DNA of 64,000 bases from Roseovarius sp. EL26. Lineage in GTDB: Bacteria > Pseudomonadota > Alphaproteobacteria > Rhodobacterales > Rhodobacteraceae. Every line of letters begins with the position of its first letter. Positions within the stretch are counted from its first letter, which is position 1. Made by a program: the position numbers and the translations under genes. Under the pieces are notes generated by a model that saw only the letters and a list, made by a program, of their open reading frames with translations, was not told the origin of the DNA and made no database searches. This document shows, piece after piece, positions 1 through 8,045 of the stretch. Location: NCBI RefSeq assembly GCF_900327775.1, contig NZ_OUMZ01000006.1, positions 496,001-560,000 on the forward strand, in the 5' to 3' direction.

Positions 1-535
1 GCGGATTGCCCATGCGCTCAAGATAATGCGGTGCGCCATATATGCTTTCACGTAGAGTCCCGATACGAGAAATATGGGCGGACTGCGGAGCACTTGCCCC
101 CACACGAATGGCCAGATCAATCTGATGTTCTACAAGGTTGACTGGGCTATCTTCGGCGATAAGGCGTGGTTTTATGCCCTGCGTTTTTGCTAGGTCGGAT
201 AGGATAGGAACCAGAACAGAATGGCAAAGAGCATGGGGCGCGGTAATGGTCAATGTCTCACCTTGTCTGATCTGCGCAGCCGTGAGTGTTTGCTGCAACT
301 CCTGCTGCGCTTGCCTGAGGGTCTGACATGCAGGTATCAGCTTGGAGCCGGTTTCAGTCAATGACATCGATCGGGTTGTTCTGAAAAGAAGCTTTGCCCC
401 GAGTGTATCTTCGACCCGTTTAAGTGCCTGGCTTATAGCGGATTTGGTTAATCCGGTCTGTTGCGCAGCAATGGTCATGCTGCGGGTCTCGGTGAGGGTC
501 AAAAAGATGAGAAGGTCATTGGTATTGGGTGTCAT
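1..535 (-). CDS. LysR-family transcriptional regulator (3' part outside window)
   Basis: The reverse strand reads an open frame from an ATG at 535 to the window edge, about 178 codons with no stop. The N-terminus (MTPNTNDLLIFLTLTETRSM, then AAQQTGLTKSAISQALKRVE) is a typical LysR winged helix-turn-helix, followed by the linker helix and the beginning of the periplasmic-binding-like effector domain (QIDLAIRVG motif near residue 143). LysR proteins bind DNA in the cytoplasm and usually control a divergent neighbour and themselves. Here the divergent gene is the SnoaL-like gene at 635, 99 bp away, so that is the likely target. The effector is unknown and the C-terminal half is not visible. Confidence 0.9.
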   Translation of the reverse strand, partial: MTPNTNDLLIFLTLTETRSMTIAAQQTGLTKSAISQALKRVEDTLGAKLLFRTTRSMSLTETGSKLIPACQTLRQAQQELQQTLTAAQIRQGETLTITAPHALCHSVLVPILSDLAKTQGIKPRLIAEDSPVNLVEHQIDLAIRVGASAPQSAHISRIGTLRESIYGAPHYLERMGNP

Positions 536-547
536 AGTTTAATATTA

Positions 548-563
548 CTAAACAATAATTTAG
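548..563. promoter_or_regulatory. candidate LysR operator (inverted repeat)
   Basis: CTAAA-caataa-TTTAG is a 5-bp inverted repeat in the AT-rich divergent spacer, 13 bp upstream of the LysR start. It contains a T-N11-A core as expected of LysR-type boxes. The assignment rests on position and symmetry only. Confidence 0.4.
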
Positions 564-634
564 AACAATAAAACTTGTTTTATGTGTCTGATCATCGCAA
601 TTGAATTTTAATAAAGTTACAAAACTGGAGCAAC

Positions 635-1003
635 ATGATGGCAACTAAAATTGAAACCGCAGCGCAGAATAAGCTGGCTGTTTGGAAAGCAGCCTTTAAT
701 GCCGGAGACGCAGCAGGCTGTGCTGCCTGCTATGAGGAAGATGCGTTGATGGTTGTAACGCCATTTGGTGAATTCAAGGGGCGGACAGCTATTCAGGCGT
801 TTTGGACGGATCTGATTGGAAAAGGGTTTTCCAATGTGGATTATTCAGGTGTTAAACTTGAGGTGCTTGATGAAGCCTCCGCGGTGATTTCAGCGTCTTG
901 GACGATGAACAATGCCCACGGGATTATCACCAAAGAACTTTGGGTGCTGCAGGCGGATGGTGCGGCGTTGCTGCGCGAAGACCACTTCGAAGTGCAAGGG
1001 TGA
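635..1003 (+). CDS. SnoaL/NTF2-like small protein
   Basis: A 122-residue protein with the length and pattern of the NTF2-like/SnoaL superfamily (DUF4440-like): an N-terminal helix (AVWKAAFNAGDAAGCAACYEEDAL), a GRTAIQAFWTDL segment and a C-terminal beta sheet ending LLREDHFEVQG. Members are cone-shaped cytoplasmic proteins that act as small isomerases, dehydratases or ligand binders; no catalytic assignment can be made here. A GGAG sits 4 nt before the first ATG and 7 nt before a second ATG at 638, so the second may be the true start. It is divergent from the LysR gene and probably controlled by it. Confidence 0.75.
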   Translation: MMATKIETAAQNKLAVWKAAFNAGDAAGCAACYEEDALMVVTPFGEFKGRTAIQAFWTDLIGKGFSNVDYSGVKLEVLDEASAVISASWTMNNAHGIITKELWVLQADGAALLREDHFEVQG

Positions 1004-1033
1004 ATCTATTCCCTACGAAGTGGCATGAAATGG

Positions 1034-1061
1034 AAAAGCCGGAGCGATTGCCCCGGCTTTT
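1034..1061. terminator. bidirectional rho-independent terminator
   Basis: AAAAGCCGG … CCGGCTTTT inverted repeat with A-run on one side and T-run on the other, lying between the convergent SnoaL-like gene and the S41 protease gene. Confidence 0.8.
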
Positions 1062-1083
1062 TGCAGAATGATTTGATCAAGCT

Positions 1084-2418
1084 CTATTCTTCGGTTTGCA
1101 GGGCCGACAGGCCTTTGAGGATGTCGATGGCATAGGCCAGTTGATAATCCTCTTCGCGCAGTTTTGCGGATTCTTCGGCGCGAGCGCGGTCTTCCTCGAT
1201 CTGGCGAATTTCGTCTTCGGTCAGGCTATCGTTGTTCAAGCTGCCGCGCAGATCTGCCTCAGAACGGTTGCCGAAAACTGACCTTTCTTCTTCCTCGTTC
1301 TCTGGGGTGGGGCGGGGCTGTTCGACCAGAATATCGGGGGACACGCCAAGGGCCTGAATGGATCGACCAGACGGTGTGTAATAGCGCGCGGTCGTCAGGC
1401 GCATGGCACCGTCACCCGGTAGTGGCATGACCGTCTGAACAGAACCCTTTCCAAAGCTTTTGGTGCCGACCACGATGGCGCGACGGTGATCTTGCAATGC
1501 ACCGGCAACAATCTCTGATGCGCTGGCAGAACCGCCATTGATCAAGATCACCATCGGTTTGCCATTGATCAAGTCACCATCTGTGGCATTGAAGCGTTCG
1601 CCGTCCTGTGGGTCGCGTCCACGGGTTGAAACGATTTCACCTTTATCCAGAAATGCATCAGAAACCTTGATCGCTTGTGTTAGCAGGCCACCGGGATTGT
1701 TGCGGAGATCAAGAATGACGCCGTTGACGCTGTCAAATCCGCCAGCCTCTTCGATTTGTTCTGCAAGACCACTTTCAAGATTTTTGTAAGTTTGGTCGTT
1801 AAAGGTGGTGACGCGCAGGACGACACTGTCTTGTTCGGTGCGTACACGCACGGCCGTGAGTTTGATCGTGTCGCGGGTGATGGTTAGGTCAAAGGGTTCG
1901 GTTTCACCTTCGCGTACGATTGTGATGACAATTTCGGATCCGACCGGACCACGCATCATGTCGACCGCTTCATCAAGGGTCAGGCCCAGTACGTTTTCAC
2001 CGTCAACCTGTGTGATGAAATCACCCGCTTCGACACCGGCCTCATCAGCGGGGGTACCATCGATAGGCGAGACCACTTTGACAAAACCGTCTTCTTGCGT
2101 GACCTCAATGCCCAACCCGCCAAATTCGCCTCGGGTCTGCACGCGCATATCATCTGCATCATCCGGTGACAGATAGCTTGAGTGGGGATCAAGCGAGGTC
2201 AGCATACCATTTATTGCCGCTTCGATCAGGTCGCTCTCATCAACGTCTTCAACGTATTGTACACGGATGCGTTCAAAGATGTTGCCGAACAGATCAAGCT
2301 GTTCATAGACGTTGGGGGATTTTTCCGCTTCCTGAGCCAGCAAGGGGGCCGCGACCTGCGTTGTGACAATGGCCCCGGTCAATGTGCCGGCTGCGGCGGC
2401 CATCAGGAATTTTTTCAT
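1084..2418 (-). CDS. ctpA: S41 family C-terminal processing protease (CtpA-like)
   Basis: 444 residues with a signal peptide (MKKFLMAAAAGTLTGAIVTT), an S41 N-terminal helical region, a PDZ domain near residues 90–170 (GGLGIEVTQEDGFVKVVSPI) and the protease domain. The catalytic serine and lysine lie in GGSASASEIVAGAL and GTKSFGKGSVQT, which is the Ser–Lys dyad of tail-specific proteases. Such enzymes act in the periplasm and trim or degrade peptidoglycan hydrolases and lipoproteins. The gene starts 16 bp after the EnvC-like gene stops, on the same strand, which is a common pairing in proteobacteria. A Ct acidic/charged extension (residues ~375–444, rich in Glu/Arg) is typical of the alphaproteobacterial type. 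Confidence 0.93.
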   Translation of the reverse strand: MKKFLMAAAAGTLTGAIVTTQVAAPLLAQEAEKSPNVYEQLDLFGNIFERIRVQYVEDVDESDLIEAAINGMLTSLDPHSSYLSPDDADDMRVQTRGEFGGLGIEVTQEDGFVKVVSPIDGTPADEAGVEAGDFITQVDGENVLGLTLDEAVDMMRGPVGSEIVITIVREGETEPFDLTITRDTIKLTAVRVRTEQDSVVLRVTTFNDQTYKNLESGLAEQIEEAGGFDSVNGVILDLRNNPGGLLTQAIKVSDAFLDKGEIVSTRGRDPQDGERFNATDGDLINGKPMVILINGGSASASEIVAGALQDHRRAIVVGTKSFGKGSVQTVMPLPGDGAMRLTTARYYTPSGRSIQALGVSPDILVEQPRPTPENEEEERSVFGNRSEADLRGSLNNDSLTEDEIRQIEEDRARAEESAKLREEDYQLAYAIDILKGLSALQTEE

Positions 2419-2434
2419 CGTTTGGTCATCCTTG

Positions 2435-3589
2435 CTATTCGGTGCTGAACCATAGGGTTGGGTCCACCGGAACGTTATCTTGTCTGAGTTCTATATAAAG
2501 CGTTTCTGGCTGGGCAGTACCAGCCCCTTGATCATTTTCGATCAAAAGAGCGTCGGTTTGCGTGTCATCACCGCCCATCAGGCCCACGGGGCTACCGCCT
2601 GGCAGGACCTCGCCGGTGTTGCCATAGACCTGATCGAGCCCGGCTAGCACCAGCAAAATGCCGGATTGCGGTTCAAGAATCACCACATTGCCATAGTTTA
2701 GTAGCGGTCCGCGGTAGCGGATCGTAGCCGCTGCCGGTGTTGTGACAAGCGCATGAGGGCGGGTGGCCATGATCAACCCAGGGCGTTGGACGCCAGCGGC
2801 ATCAGCTTCATTCGGGCTGCGCAAGATTTGCCCCTGTACTGGCAACGGAAGCTGTCCTTTGCGATCAGTGATATCCGGTAAACTGCCGGGAACCTCGTCA
2901 ACAGCGATGGTACTGAGACCACTGGCAAAGCTTTCCAGGGTCTCGGTTGAGGCAATGAGCAAAGCCGTTTGAATAGGGTCTTCAGTAAAGCGTTGCGGTA
3001 GGTTGGTGCGATCAGAAATGGCCCGGCTGAGTTCGGAACGGGCAGTTTGGGCATTACGCAGACCATCGGCCAGGGTATTTGCCGCGGTTTGTTGCAGGCT
3101 GCGCAGAATGCTGACCTCCTGCAATGTGCGGCGCAGGTGCTCAGCGCGTTGATTCAACGCTGGGGTGACATCAGCTAATATCATGCCAGATCTGGCGGTG
3201 CCCATGGGGCCAGCCGGATGCACGAGCAAGGCCGGGGTCGGTGTGCGTTCAACGCTCTGCAAAACACCCAGTAAGTTGGCCAGTTCTTCCTCGCGACTGT
3301 TCAATTCTGCAATCAAGGTGGCTTCGCGGATCGCGGCGCGACGCAGACCTTCGCGCATCGCTTGCAATCCGTCTTCATAGGCGTGGATGGCGGCAGACAG
3401 GGCTTTGACGCGATTGCGTGCAGTTTTTGCATTGTCGAGTAATGTGGTGGCCTTTTCCAACCTGACCGAAGCCGCACGCGCCTCATCCGCTGGGGTCGAT
3501 CGCGCCTGCGGGCGCACGGGCGCAGGGTTGCCTTGTGTCATCACAGGGGCGGCACAGATCAGCAGGCAAAGAAGGATCAGGTGTTTCAT
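2435..3589 (-). CDS. EnvC-like murein hydrolase activator with degenerate LytM domain
   Basis: The likely start is the ATG at 3589, which overlaps the gpmI stop as ATGA; the frame stays open further upstream but only inside gpmI. The 384-residue product has a signal peptide (MKHLILLCLLICAAPVM), a long coiled coil (residues ~35–230) and a C-terminal LytM/M23 fold around GPLLNYGNVVILEPQSG. In active LytM enzymes the strand after GNVVI carries a zinc-binding His and a later HxH; here these read LEPQ and LAGL, so the zinc ligands are missing. That is the pattern of EnvC-type activators, which stimulate amidases at the division site rather than cutting peptidoglycan themselves. It sits between gpmI and ctpA, an arrangement widely seen in proteobacteria. 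Confidence 0.82.
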   Translation of the reverse strand: MKHLILLCLLICAAPVMTQGNPAPVRPQARSTPADEARAASVRLEKATTLLDNAKTARNRVKALSAAIHAYEDGLQAMREGLRRAAIREATLIAELNSREEELANLLGVLQSVERTPTPALLVHPAGPMGTARSGMILADVTPALNQRAEHLRRTLQEVSILRSLQQTAANTLADGLRNAQTARSELSRAISDRTNLPQRFTEDPIQTALLIASTETLESFASGLSTIAVDEVPGSLPDITDRKGQLPLPVQGQILRSPNEADAAGVQRPGLIMATRPHALVTTPAAATIRYRGPLLNYGNVVILEPQSGILLVLAGLDQVYGNTGEVLPGGSPVGLMGGDDTQTDALLIENDQGAGTAQPETLYIELRQDNVPVDPTLWFSTE

Positions 3590-5103
3590 GTAATCAGAGT
3601 CTGCCCGGTCATCTCTGGAGGAAGAGGTATTTCCATCAAGTCTAACACTGTTGGGGCTAGATCCGCCAGACGTCCACTGCGCAATGCTGCACCGTCCGGT
3701 CCACCCGCCAGAATGACCGGCACGGGGTTGAGTGTATGCGCCGTGTGTGGCCCACCTGTTTCCGGATCGATCATCATTTCGCAATTGCCATGATCAGCGG
3801 TCACAATCATCGTGCCCCCTGCATGATCCAATGCGTCAAGCACCTGACCCAATCCCTGATCAACTGCTTCACAGGCCACAATGGCGGCAGCAATATCACC
3901 TGTGTGTCCGACCATGTCGGGATTGGCAAAGTTTACGATGATCAGGTCAAAACGTTTCTGGATTGCACCGATCAAATGTTCAGTCACCTCACCCGCGGAC
4001 ATTTCCGGCTGCAGATCATAAGTCGCAACTTTGGGCGAGGCCGCCATATAACGTTCTTCGCCTTTTACCGGGGCCTCGCGCCCGCCGTTAAGGAAGAAGG
4101 TGACATGTGGGTATTTTTCAGTTTCGGCGATATGAAATTGGGTCCGGCCATGCTGAGCGACCCACTCTGCCAAAGTGTTGTGCGGCGCTTTGTCAGGGAA
4201 AATACAATCCATATAGGAACTATGGTTGCGGGAATATTCGGTGAACCCGCTGACGATGGAAAATTTGGGGCGCTTACCAGTGTCAAAGGCATCAAAGCTG
4301 GGATCAGCAAAGGCGGCCAGAATTTCACGGGCGCGGTCGGCGCGGAAATTCAGGCTAAGAATGCCATCGCCGTCTTTCATGCCAGCGTAGTCACCCAGTA
4401 CACGAGGTTTGATAAACTCGTCTGTGCGTCCCTTGCCATATGCGTTGTCAATGGCTGCGCTGGCATTTTCTGCAGTATAGCCTTTGGCCATGGCCAACGC
4501 CTGATATGCCAGCTCCACCCGCTCCCAGCGATTATCCCGGTCCATCGCGTAATAGCGGCCTGACACGGTAGCGATGTAGGCGCCTTCTGGCAGTTCATCG
4601 TGTAGGTCTTCGAGATAGTGCTTGGCTGAAACCGGTGCCACATCGCGCCCATCGGTAAAGGCATGAATGGCCACGCGCAGTCCTTTCTTCACAAGAACGC
4701 GCGCGGTTTCGATCATATGCTCGATGTGTGAATGCACCCCACCATCAGACAAAACACCCAAAACATGCGCGGTGCCACCAGTGGCCAGGACCGCGTTGGT
4801 GAAACGCTTTAATCCGGGCAGGTCAGCAAAGGTGCCAGTGTCGATTGCACGATCAATCCGGCGTAGGTCCATTTCGACAACCCGGCCTGCGCCAATATTC
4901 ATATGCCCCACTTCGGAATTTCCCATCTGCCCTTTGGGCAAACCAACATCATGGCCATGGGTGATCAGTGTGTTGTTGGGGCAGTTATGCATCAGCCGGT
5001 CAAAATTCGGCGTATTAGCCAGCGCTGGCGCATTCCCTTCGGTCTTATCAGACAGCCCCCAACCATCAAGAATGCACAGGACAACAGGTTTGGGAATGCT
5101 CAT
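3586..5103 (-). CDS. gpmI: 2,3-bisphosphoglycerate-independent phosphoglycerate mutase
   Basis: 505 residues, normal for the family, interconverting 3- and 2-phosphoglycerate in glycolysis/gluconeogenesis. Visible motifs are the N-terminal metal-binding LCILDGWG, the phosphoserine region GNSEVGHMNIGAGRVV, the FTDGRD segment, and the C-terminal metal ligands in NFANPDMVGHTG and VTADHGNCEMM. These place the alkaline-phosphatase-like and transferase domains as expected. A GGAGG lies 4 nt before the ATG. The gene overlaps the EnvC-like gene by 4 bp (ATGA), suggesting translational coupling in a gpmI–envC–ctpA operon. Confidence 0.97.
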   Translation of the reverse strand: MSIPKPVVLCILDGWGLSDKTEGNAPALANTPNFDRLMHNCPNNTLITHGHDVGLPKGQMGNSEVGHMNIGAGRVVEMDLRRIDRAIDTGTFADLPGLKRFTNAVLATGGTAHVLGVLSDGGVHSHIEHMIETARVLVKKGLRVAIHAFTDGRDVAPVSAKHYLEDLHDELPEGAYIATVSGRYYAMDRDNRWERVELAYQALAMAKGYTAENASAAIDNAYGKGRTDEFIKPRVLGDYAGMKDGDGILSLNFRADRAREILAAFADPSFDAFDTGKRPKFSIVSGFTEYSRNHSSYMDCIFPDKAPHNTLAEWVAQHGRTQFHIAETEKYPHVTFFLNGGREAPVKGEERYMAASPKVATYDLQPEMSAGEVTEHLIGAIQKRFDLIIVNFANPDMVGHTGDIAAAIVACEAVDQGLGQVLDALDHAGGTMIVTADHGNCEMMIDPETGGPHTAHTLNPVPVILAGGPDGAALRSGRLADLAPTVLDLMEIPLPPEMTGQTLIT

Positions 5104-5291
5104 GGGACCTCCGGGTGTTACGTGGTCCTTCTAACGGCAAGCTTGAGAGGTGGAAACTGCGTTTGCGTTAACAGTTTTAGCTTCTTGCCGCTTTTTTGTA
5201 GCCTGAGGTTGGATTGGTCGCTGCATGTCATAATTTCATGGAGTTTCTGGCAATGTAGCTGCGAAAGAGAATTACCTGGAATCAAGGGTAC

Positions 5292-5311
5292 AACCGGCCC
5301 AAGGCCGGGTT
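5292..5311 (-). terminator. stem-loop downstream of rlmH
   Basis: AACCGGCCcaaGGCCGGGTT forms a strong GC stem 22 bp beyond the rlmH stop. It lacks a long U-tract, so it is either a weak terminator or an mRNA 3' stabilising hairpin. Confidence 0.5.
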
Positions 5312-5333
5312 TTGCCTTACGGTGCGGCGCTAT

Positions 5334-5804
5334 TCAGACCCTGTGGTACGGAGTGCCGGCCAAAATAGATGCGGCGCGATAGAGTTGCTCAGACAGCATC
5401 ACCCGTGCCAACATGTGGGGCCAGACCATGGTGCCAAAGGATAGTTTGAAATCCACCTTTGCGCGCAGTTCTGGCGCGATGCCATCTGCGCCACCGATGA
5501 GAAAGGCAATGTCAGAGCGACCCGCATCCCGTTGCCGTGCCAGAAGTTCAGAGAACTGAGGTGACGTTAGCAGCTTGCCGCGCTCGTCCATGGCAACAAC
5601 ATAGGCCCCTTTGGGAATCGCGCGCTCCAACAGCGGGGCCTCGGCCTGCATGCCGCCGCCCTTTTTGTCTTCGACTTCGGCCATGGCAGCCGGGCCAAGC
5701 CCGAGGGCACGACCAGTGCGGTCAAATCGTTTGAGGTAGTCGTCCAAAAGGTCCCGCTCGGGGCCGGGGCGCATACGCCCGACAGCACAGATATGGGCGC
5801 GCAT
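5334..5804 (-). CDS. rlmH: 23S rRNA (pseudouridine1915-N3)-methyltransferase RlmH
   Basis: 156 residues, the normal size. RlmH is a SPOUT methyltransferase that methylates pseudouridine 1915 in helix 69 of 23S rRNA on assembled ribosomes. Seen are the start MRAHICAVGRMRPGPERDLL, the YVVAMDERGK segment, the SAM-knot motif FLIGGADGI and the C-terminal LSFGTMVWPHMLARVMLSEQ with the conserved YRA motif. It begins directly after the rsfS stop codon (no gap), the classical rsfS–rlmH operon. Confidence 0.96.
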   Translation of the reverse strand: MRAHICAVGRMRPGPERDLLDDYLKRFDRTGRALGLGPAAMAEVEDKKGGGMQAEAPLLERAIPKGAYVVAMDERGKLLTSPQFSELLARQRDAGRSDIAFLIGGADGIAPELRAKVDFKLSFGTMVWPHMLARVMLSEQLYRAASILAGTPYHRV

Positions 5805-6158
5805 TCAGCTGGGTGAACTTGCGGCCTGCGCATTGGGCAGCCACATTTTCTCAAGCTGATAGAATTCGCGGACTTCTGGGCGGAAGACATGCACGATGAT
5901 ATCGCCAGTGTCGATCAGAACCCAATCGCCAGCATCTTTGCCTTCTATTTTGCTAAAGACATTCAAATCACGTTTCAGGCGCGCTGTCAGCTTTTCAGCA
6001 ATAGCCGCAACCTGACGTGAAGAGCGACCTGAGCAGATGATCATGTAATCACCCATAGGAGATTTGCCGCGCAAATCAATTTGCACGATGTCTTCGGCCT
6101 TATCATCGTCGAGTGAGGAAAGGATATGCGAGAGTTGGGTTTCGCTGCCTGCGCTCAT
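5805..6158 (-). CDS. rsfS: ribosome silencing factor RsfS
   Basis: 117 residues from the ATG at 6158. RsfS (Iojap/DUF143) binds ribosomal protein uL14 and blocks subunit joining when nutrients are scarce. Recognisable are the SSLDDDKAEDIVQIDLRGKS segment, GDYMIICSGRSSRQVAAIAE and the GDWVLIDTGDIIVHVF core. The start is uncertain: the frame stays open upstream to a CTG at 6221 that has a perfect AGGAGG 8 nt away and would add 21 mostly acidic residues, whereas the ATG has only AGGGG. See the leader entry. It is followed without gap by rlmH. Confidence 0.92.
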   Translation of the reverse strand: MSAGSETQLSHILSSLDDDKAEDIVQIDLRGKSPMGDYMIICSGRSSRQVAAIAEKLTARLKRDLNVFSKIEGKDAGDWVLIDTGDIIVHVFRPEVREFYQLEKMWLPNAQAASSPS

Positions 6159-6235
6159 GTCGGCCCCTGAATCCGAGGCTTCATGATCTGCGGTGTTGGC
6201 CGCATCAGTCGTATTAGACAGGACATTGTCCTCCT
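6155..6235 (-). promoter_or_regulatory. rsfS leader: strong SD with CTG start or overlapping 23-codon uORF
   Basis: On the minus strand AGGAGG (6235–6230) is followed 3 nt later by an ATG (6226) that opens a 23-codon frame whose TGA overlaps the annotated rsfS ATG (ATGA). It is also followed 8 nt later by an in-frame CTG (6221) that would extend RsfS by 21 residues. Either a non-AUG start or translational coupling through a leader peptide would explain why the best Shine–Dalgarno is so far from the ATG. Confidence 0.4.
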
Positions 6236-6465
6236 GGGTTGCACATCACTCCGGTCTGGATGCCGGAACATAATTTATAAAATAGCAATTCAGCGGGTCT
6301 TTTTCAATGTAAGCTATGCGCCGTCAATGCCGAAATGCGCAAAATGGCAACAATTATGGGTGAAGTCGTGTTTTTCGCAGGATTTCGCCGAACTTCTCTG
6401 AGGTCTGCGGCGTGACAACCGTATTATGCGGACATAGGGTGCCTCAAACTACTACGAGGACTCTC
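6159..6465. other. divergent intergenic region rsfS / deacetylase
   Basis: 307 bp. The part next to rsfS holds the leader described separately. The rest has no convincing gene; a short frame around 6183–6401 has no codon pattern or SD to support it. Promoters for both divergent genes must lie here, but no clear −35/−10 pair stands out. Confidence 0.5.
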
Positions 6466-7392
6466 ATGAAAACAGCGCTGATCACCCATTTAGAGTGCCT
6501 GAATCACGTTACCCCGCCGGGACATCCGGAATGTGTGGGCCGTTTGGAATCGATCCTGGCTGCATTGGAGGGCAAGGATGTGCGGCGTATCGATGCGCCT
6601 CTGGCCGTGGTTGAGGACATTTTGCTGGCGCACCCACAATCCCATTTGGATGAGATCGAACAGGCATTGCCTGAGTTGGGAATCAAGCCACTTGATAGCG
6701 ACACATGGATGTCACCAGAGTCGTTGAATGCCGCCCTGCGGGCCGCCGGTGGGGCGGTCAAGGCGGTGGATATGGTTATGGCGGGTGAGGCGCAGAATGC
6801 CTTTGTCGCCTGTCGCCCACCGGGGCACCATGCCGAGTATGAATTGCCGATGGGTTTTTGCCTGTTTGGCAGCGTGTCGATTGCGGCGAAACATGCATTG
6901 GAGCGGCACGGATTGTCCCGCGTGGCGGTGGTGGATTTTGATGTGCATCACGGCAATGGCACGCAGGACCTGTTGCAAGATGATGCACGGGTGATGTTTG
7001 CCTCTTCCCATCAGATGCCCCTGTTTCCGGGTACGGGCGGGGCACATGAGACGGGCAAGCACGGCAATGTTTTGAATGTGCCTTTGCGTGATGGCATGGG
7101 CAGTACCGAATTTCGGCAGGTTTGGGGGCAGGAAATTTTACCTGCCGTAGCGGCGTTTGAACCAGAATTCATATTGGTGTCTGCCGGCTTTGATGCCCAT
7201 GCCGCTGATCCGCTGGCCAGTCTGCGCCTGACCGAGGCGGATTTCGAGTGGGTGACCAGCGCGATCTGCGATCTGGCGGATGAATGCTGCCAAGGGCGAG
7301 TCGTGTCCAGCCTTGAGGGGGGGTATAACTTGCAGGCACTGGCGGCGAGTGCGGCGGCGCATGTGGATGCTTTGACGGCGAGGGAAGGCTAA
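6466..7392 (+). CDS. class II histone deacetylase-like / acetylpolyamine amidohydrolase family protein
   Basis: 308 residues starting at the ATG 6466, preceded by ACGAGGA. The frame extends upstream but without SD. The arginase/deacetylase fold is clear: start MKTALITHLECLNHVTPPGHPECVGR, RPPGHHAEYELPMGFC with the catalytic His pair, DFDVHHGNGTQ with zinc ligands Asp and His, and the second Asp in SAGFDAHAADPLASL. These zinc enzymes remove acetyl or other acyl groups from lysine or polyamine-like substrates in the cytoplasm. The exact substrate is not deducible. The next gene follows after 4 bp, so the two are probably co-transcribed. Confidence 0.9.
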   Translation: MKTALITHLECLNHVTPPGHPECVGRLESILAALEGKDVRRIDAPLAVVEDILLAHPQSHLDEIEQALPELGIKPLDSDTWMSPESLNAALRAAGGAVKAVDMVMAGEAQNAFVACRPPGHHAEYELPMGFCLFGSVSIAAKHALERHGLSRVAVVDFDVHHGNGTQDLLQDDARVMFASSHQMPLFPGTGGAHETGKHGNVLNVPLRDGMGSTEFRQVWGQEILPAVAAFEPEFILVSAGFDAHAADPLASLRLTEADFEWVTSAICDLADECCQGRVVSSLEGGYNLQALAASAAAHVDALTAREG

Positions 7393-7396
7393 AGCC

Positions 7397-7858
7397 ATGA
7401 GAATTGACTACGATGAAGCGCAAAAGGTCATTGCTGCGCTCTGTGACGGCGAGGTCGATGAGGTGGCGTTGATGGCCACAGTCGCGTGTGAATTGCATCA
7501 TGCAGACAATCGGTTTGATTGGACGGGATTCTACCGTGTCACTGCACCAGAGTTATTAAAAATCGGGCCTTATCAAGGCGGCCACGGTTGTCTGGTCATT
7601 CCGTTCGCACGCGGTGTTTGTGGTGCGGCGGCACGGACAGGTGAAGTTCAACTGGTCGATGATGTCGATGCTTTTGCGGGGCATATCGCCTGTTCGACCA
7701 GCACGCGGTCCGAAGTGGTTTTGCCGGTCTATAACCGCGCGGGCCGATTGCTGGGGGTTCTGGATATTGATAGCGATCAATCAAATGCCTTCACGCAGGC
7801 GGATGCCGATGGGTTGAAGGCCATATTGCAGACTGTGTTTGGCGCATTACAGGAGTGA
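7397..7858 (+). CDS. msrC: free methionine (R)-sulfoxide reductase, GAF domain
   Basis: 153 residues forming a single GAF domain. It matches the fRMsr (YebR/MsrC) subfamily, which reduces free methionine-R-sulfoxide in the cytoplasm. The sequence shows FDWTGFYRV, then all three expected cysteines: one in QGGHGCLVIPF, one in ARGVCGAAA, and the catalytic one in GHIACSTSTRSEVVLPV. The D-x-D (LGVLDIDSD) of the binding pocket is also there. It lies 4 bp after the deacetylase gene. Confidence 0.87.
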   Translation: MRIDYDEAQKVIAALCDGEVDEVALMATVACELHHADNRFDWTGFYRVTAPELLKIGPYQGGHGCLVIPFARGVCGAAARTGEVQLVDDVDAFAGHIACSTSTRSEVVLPVYNRAGRLLGVLDIDSDQSNAFTQADADGLKAILQTVFGALQE

Positions 7859-7967
7859 TTCGCATGGTCTGAAGGTGTAACAGAGGCATTCGAATGCGCT
7901 ATTTAGGCCTGGTTCAGACCCTGTGAAAAATTATTTTACCCGTCTATAAAGGGTTGCTGCGCTGCGG

Positions 7968-8033
7968 CGTGAAAAAATGTTTGAAAATTTCACGAAAGCG
8001 ACGCATCGTGAAATTCAAGTAAATTTTTTCACG
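7968..8033. promoter_or_regulatory. two 27-bp inverted-repeat operators before the XRE–cupin gene
   Basis: Two sites of identical length and outline lie at 7968–7994 and 8007–8033: CGTGAAA–N13–TTTCACG in both. They are separated by 12 bp, centre to centre 39 bp. The second ends 12 bp before the ATG of the XRE–cupin regulator. This is the expected design of an autoregulatory operator pair for a dimeric HTH protein. No −35/−10 can be assigned securely inside the AT-rich arms. Confidence 0.7.
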
Positions 8034-8045
8034 AGGGCAACCATC

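Noticed and set aside
3736..4563. 275-codon plus-strand frame
   Set aside because: Lies entirely antisense to gpmI, whose motifs are intact; no SD and no recognisable product.
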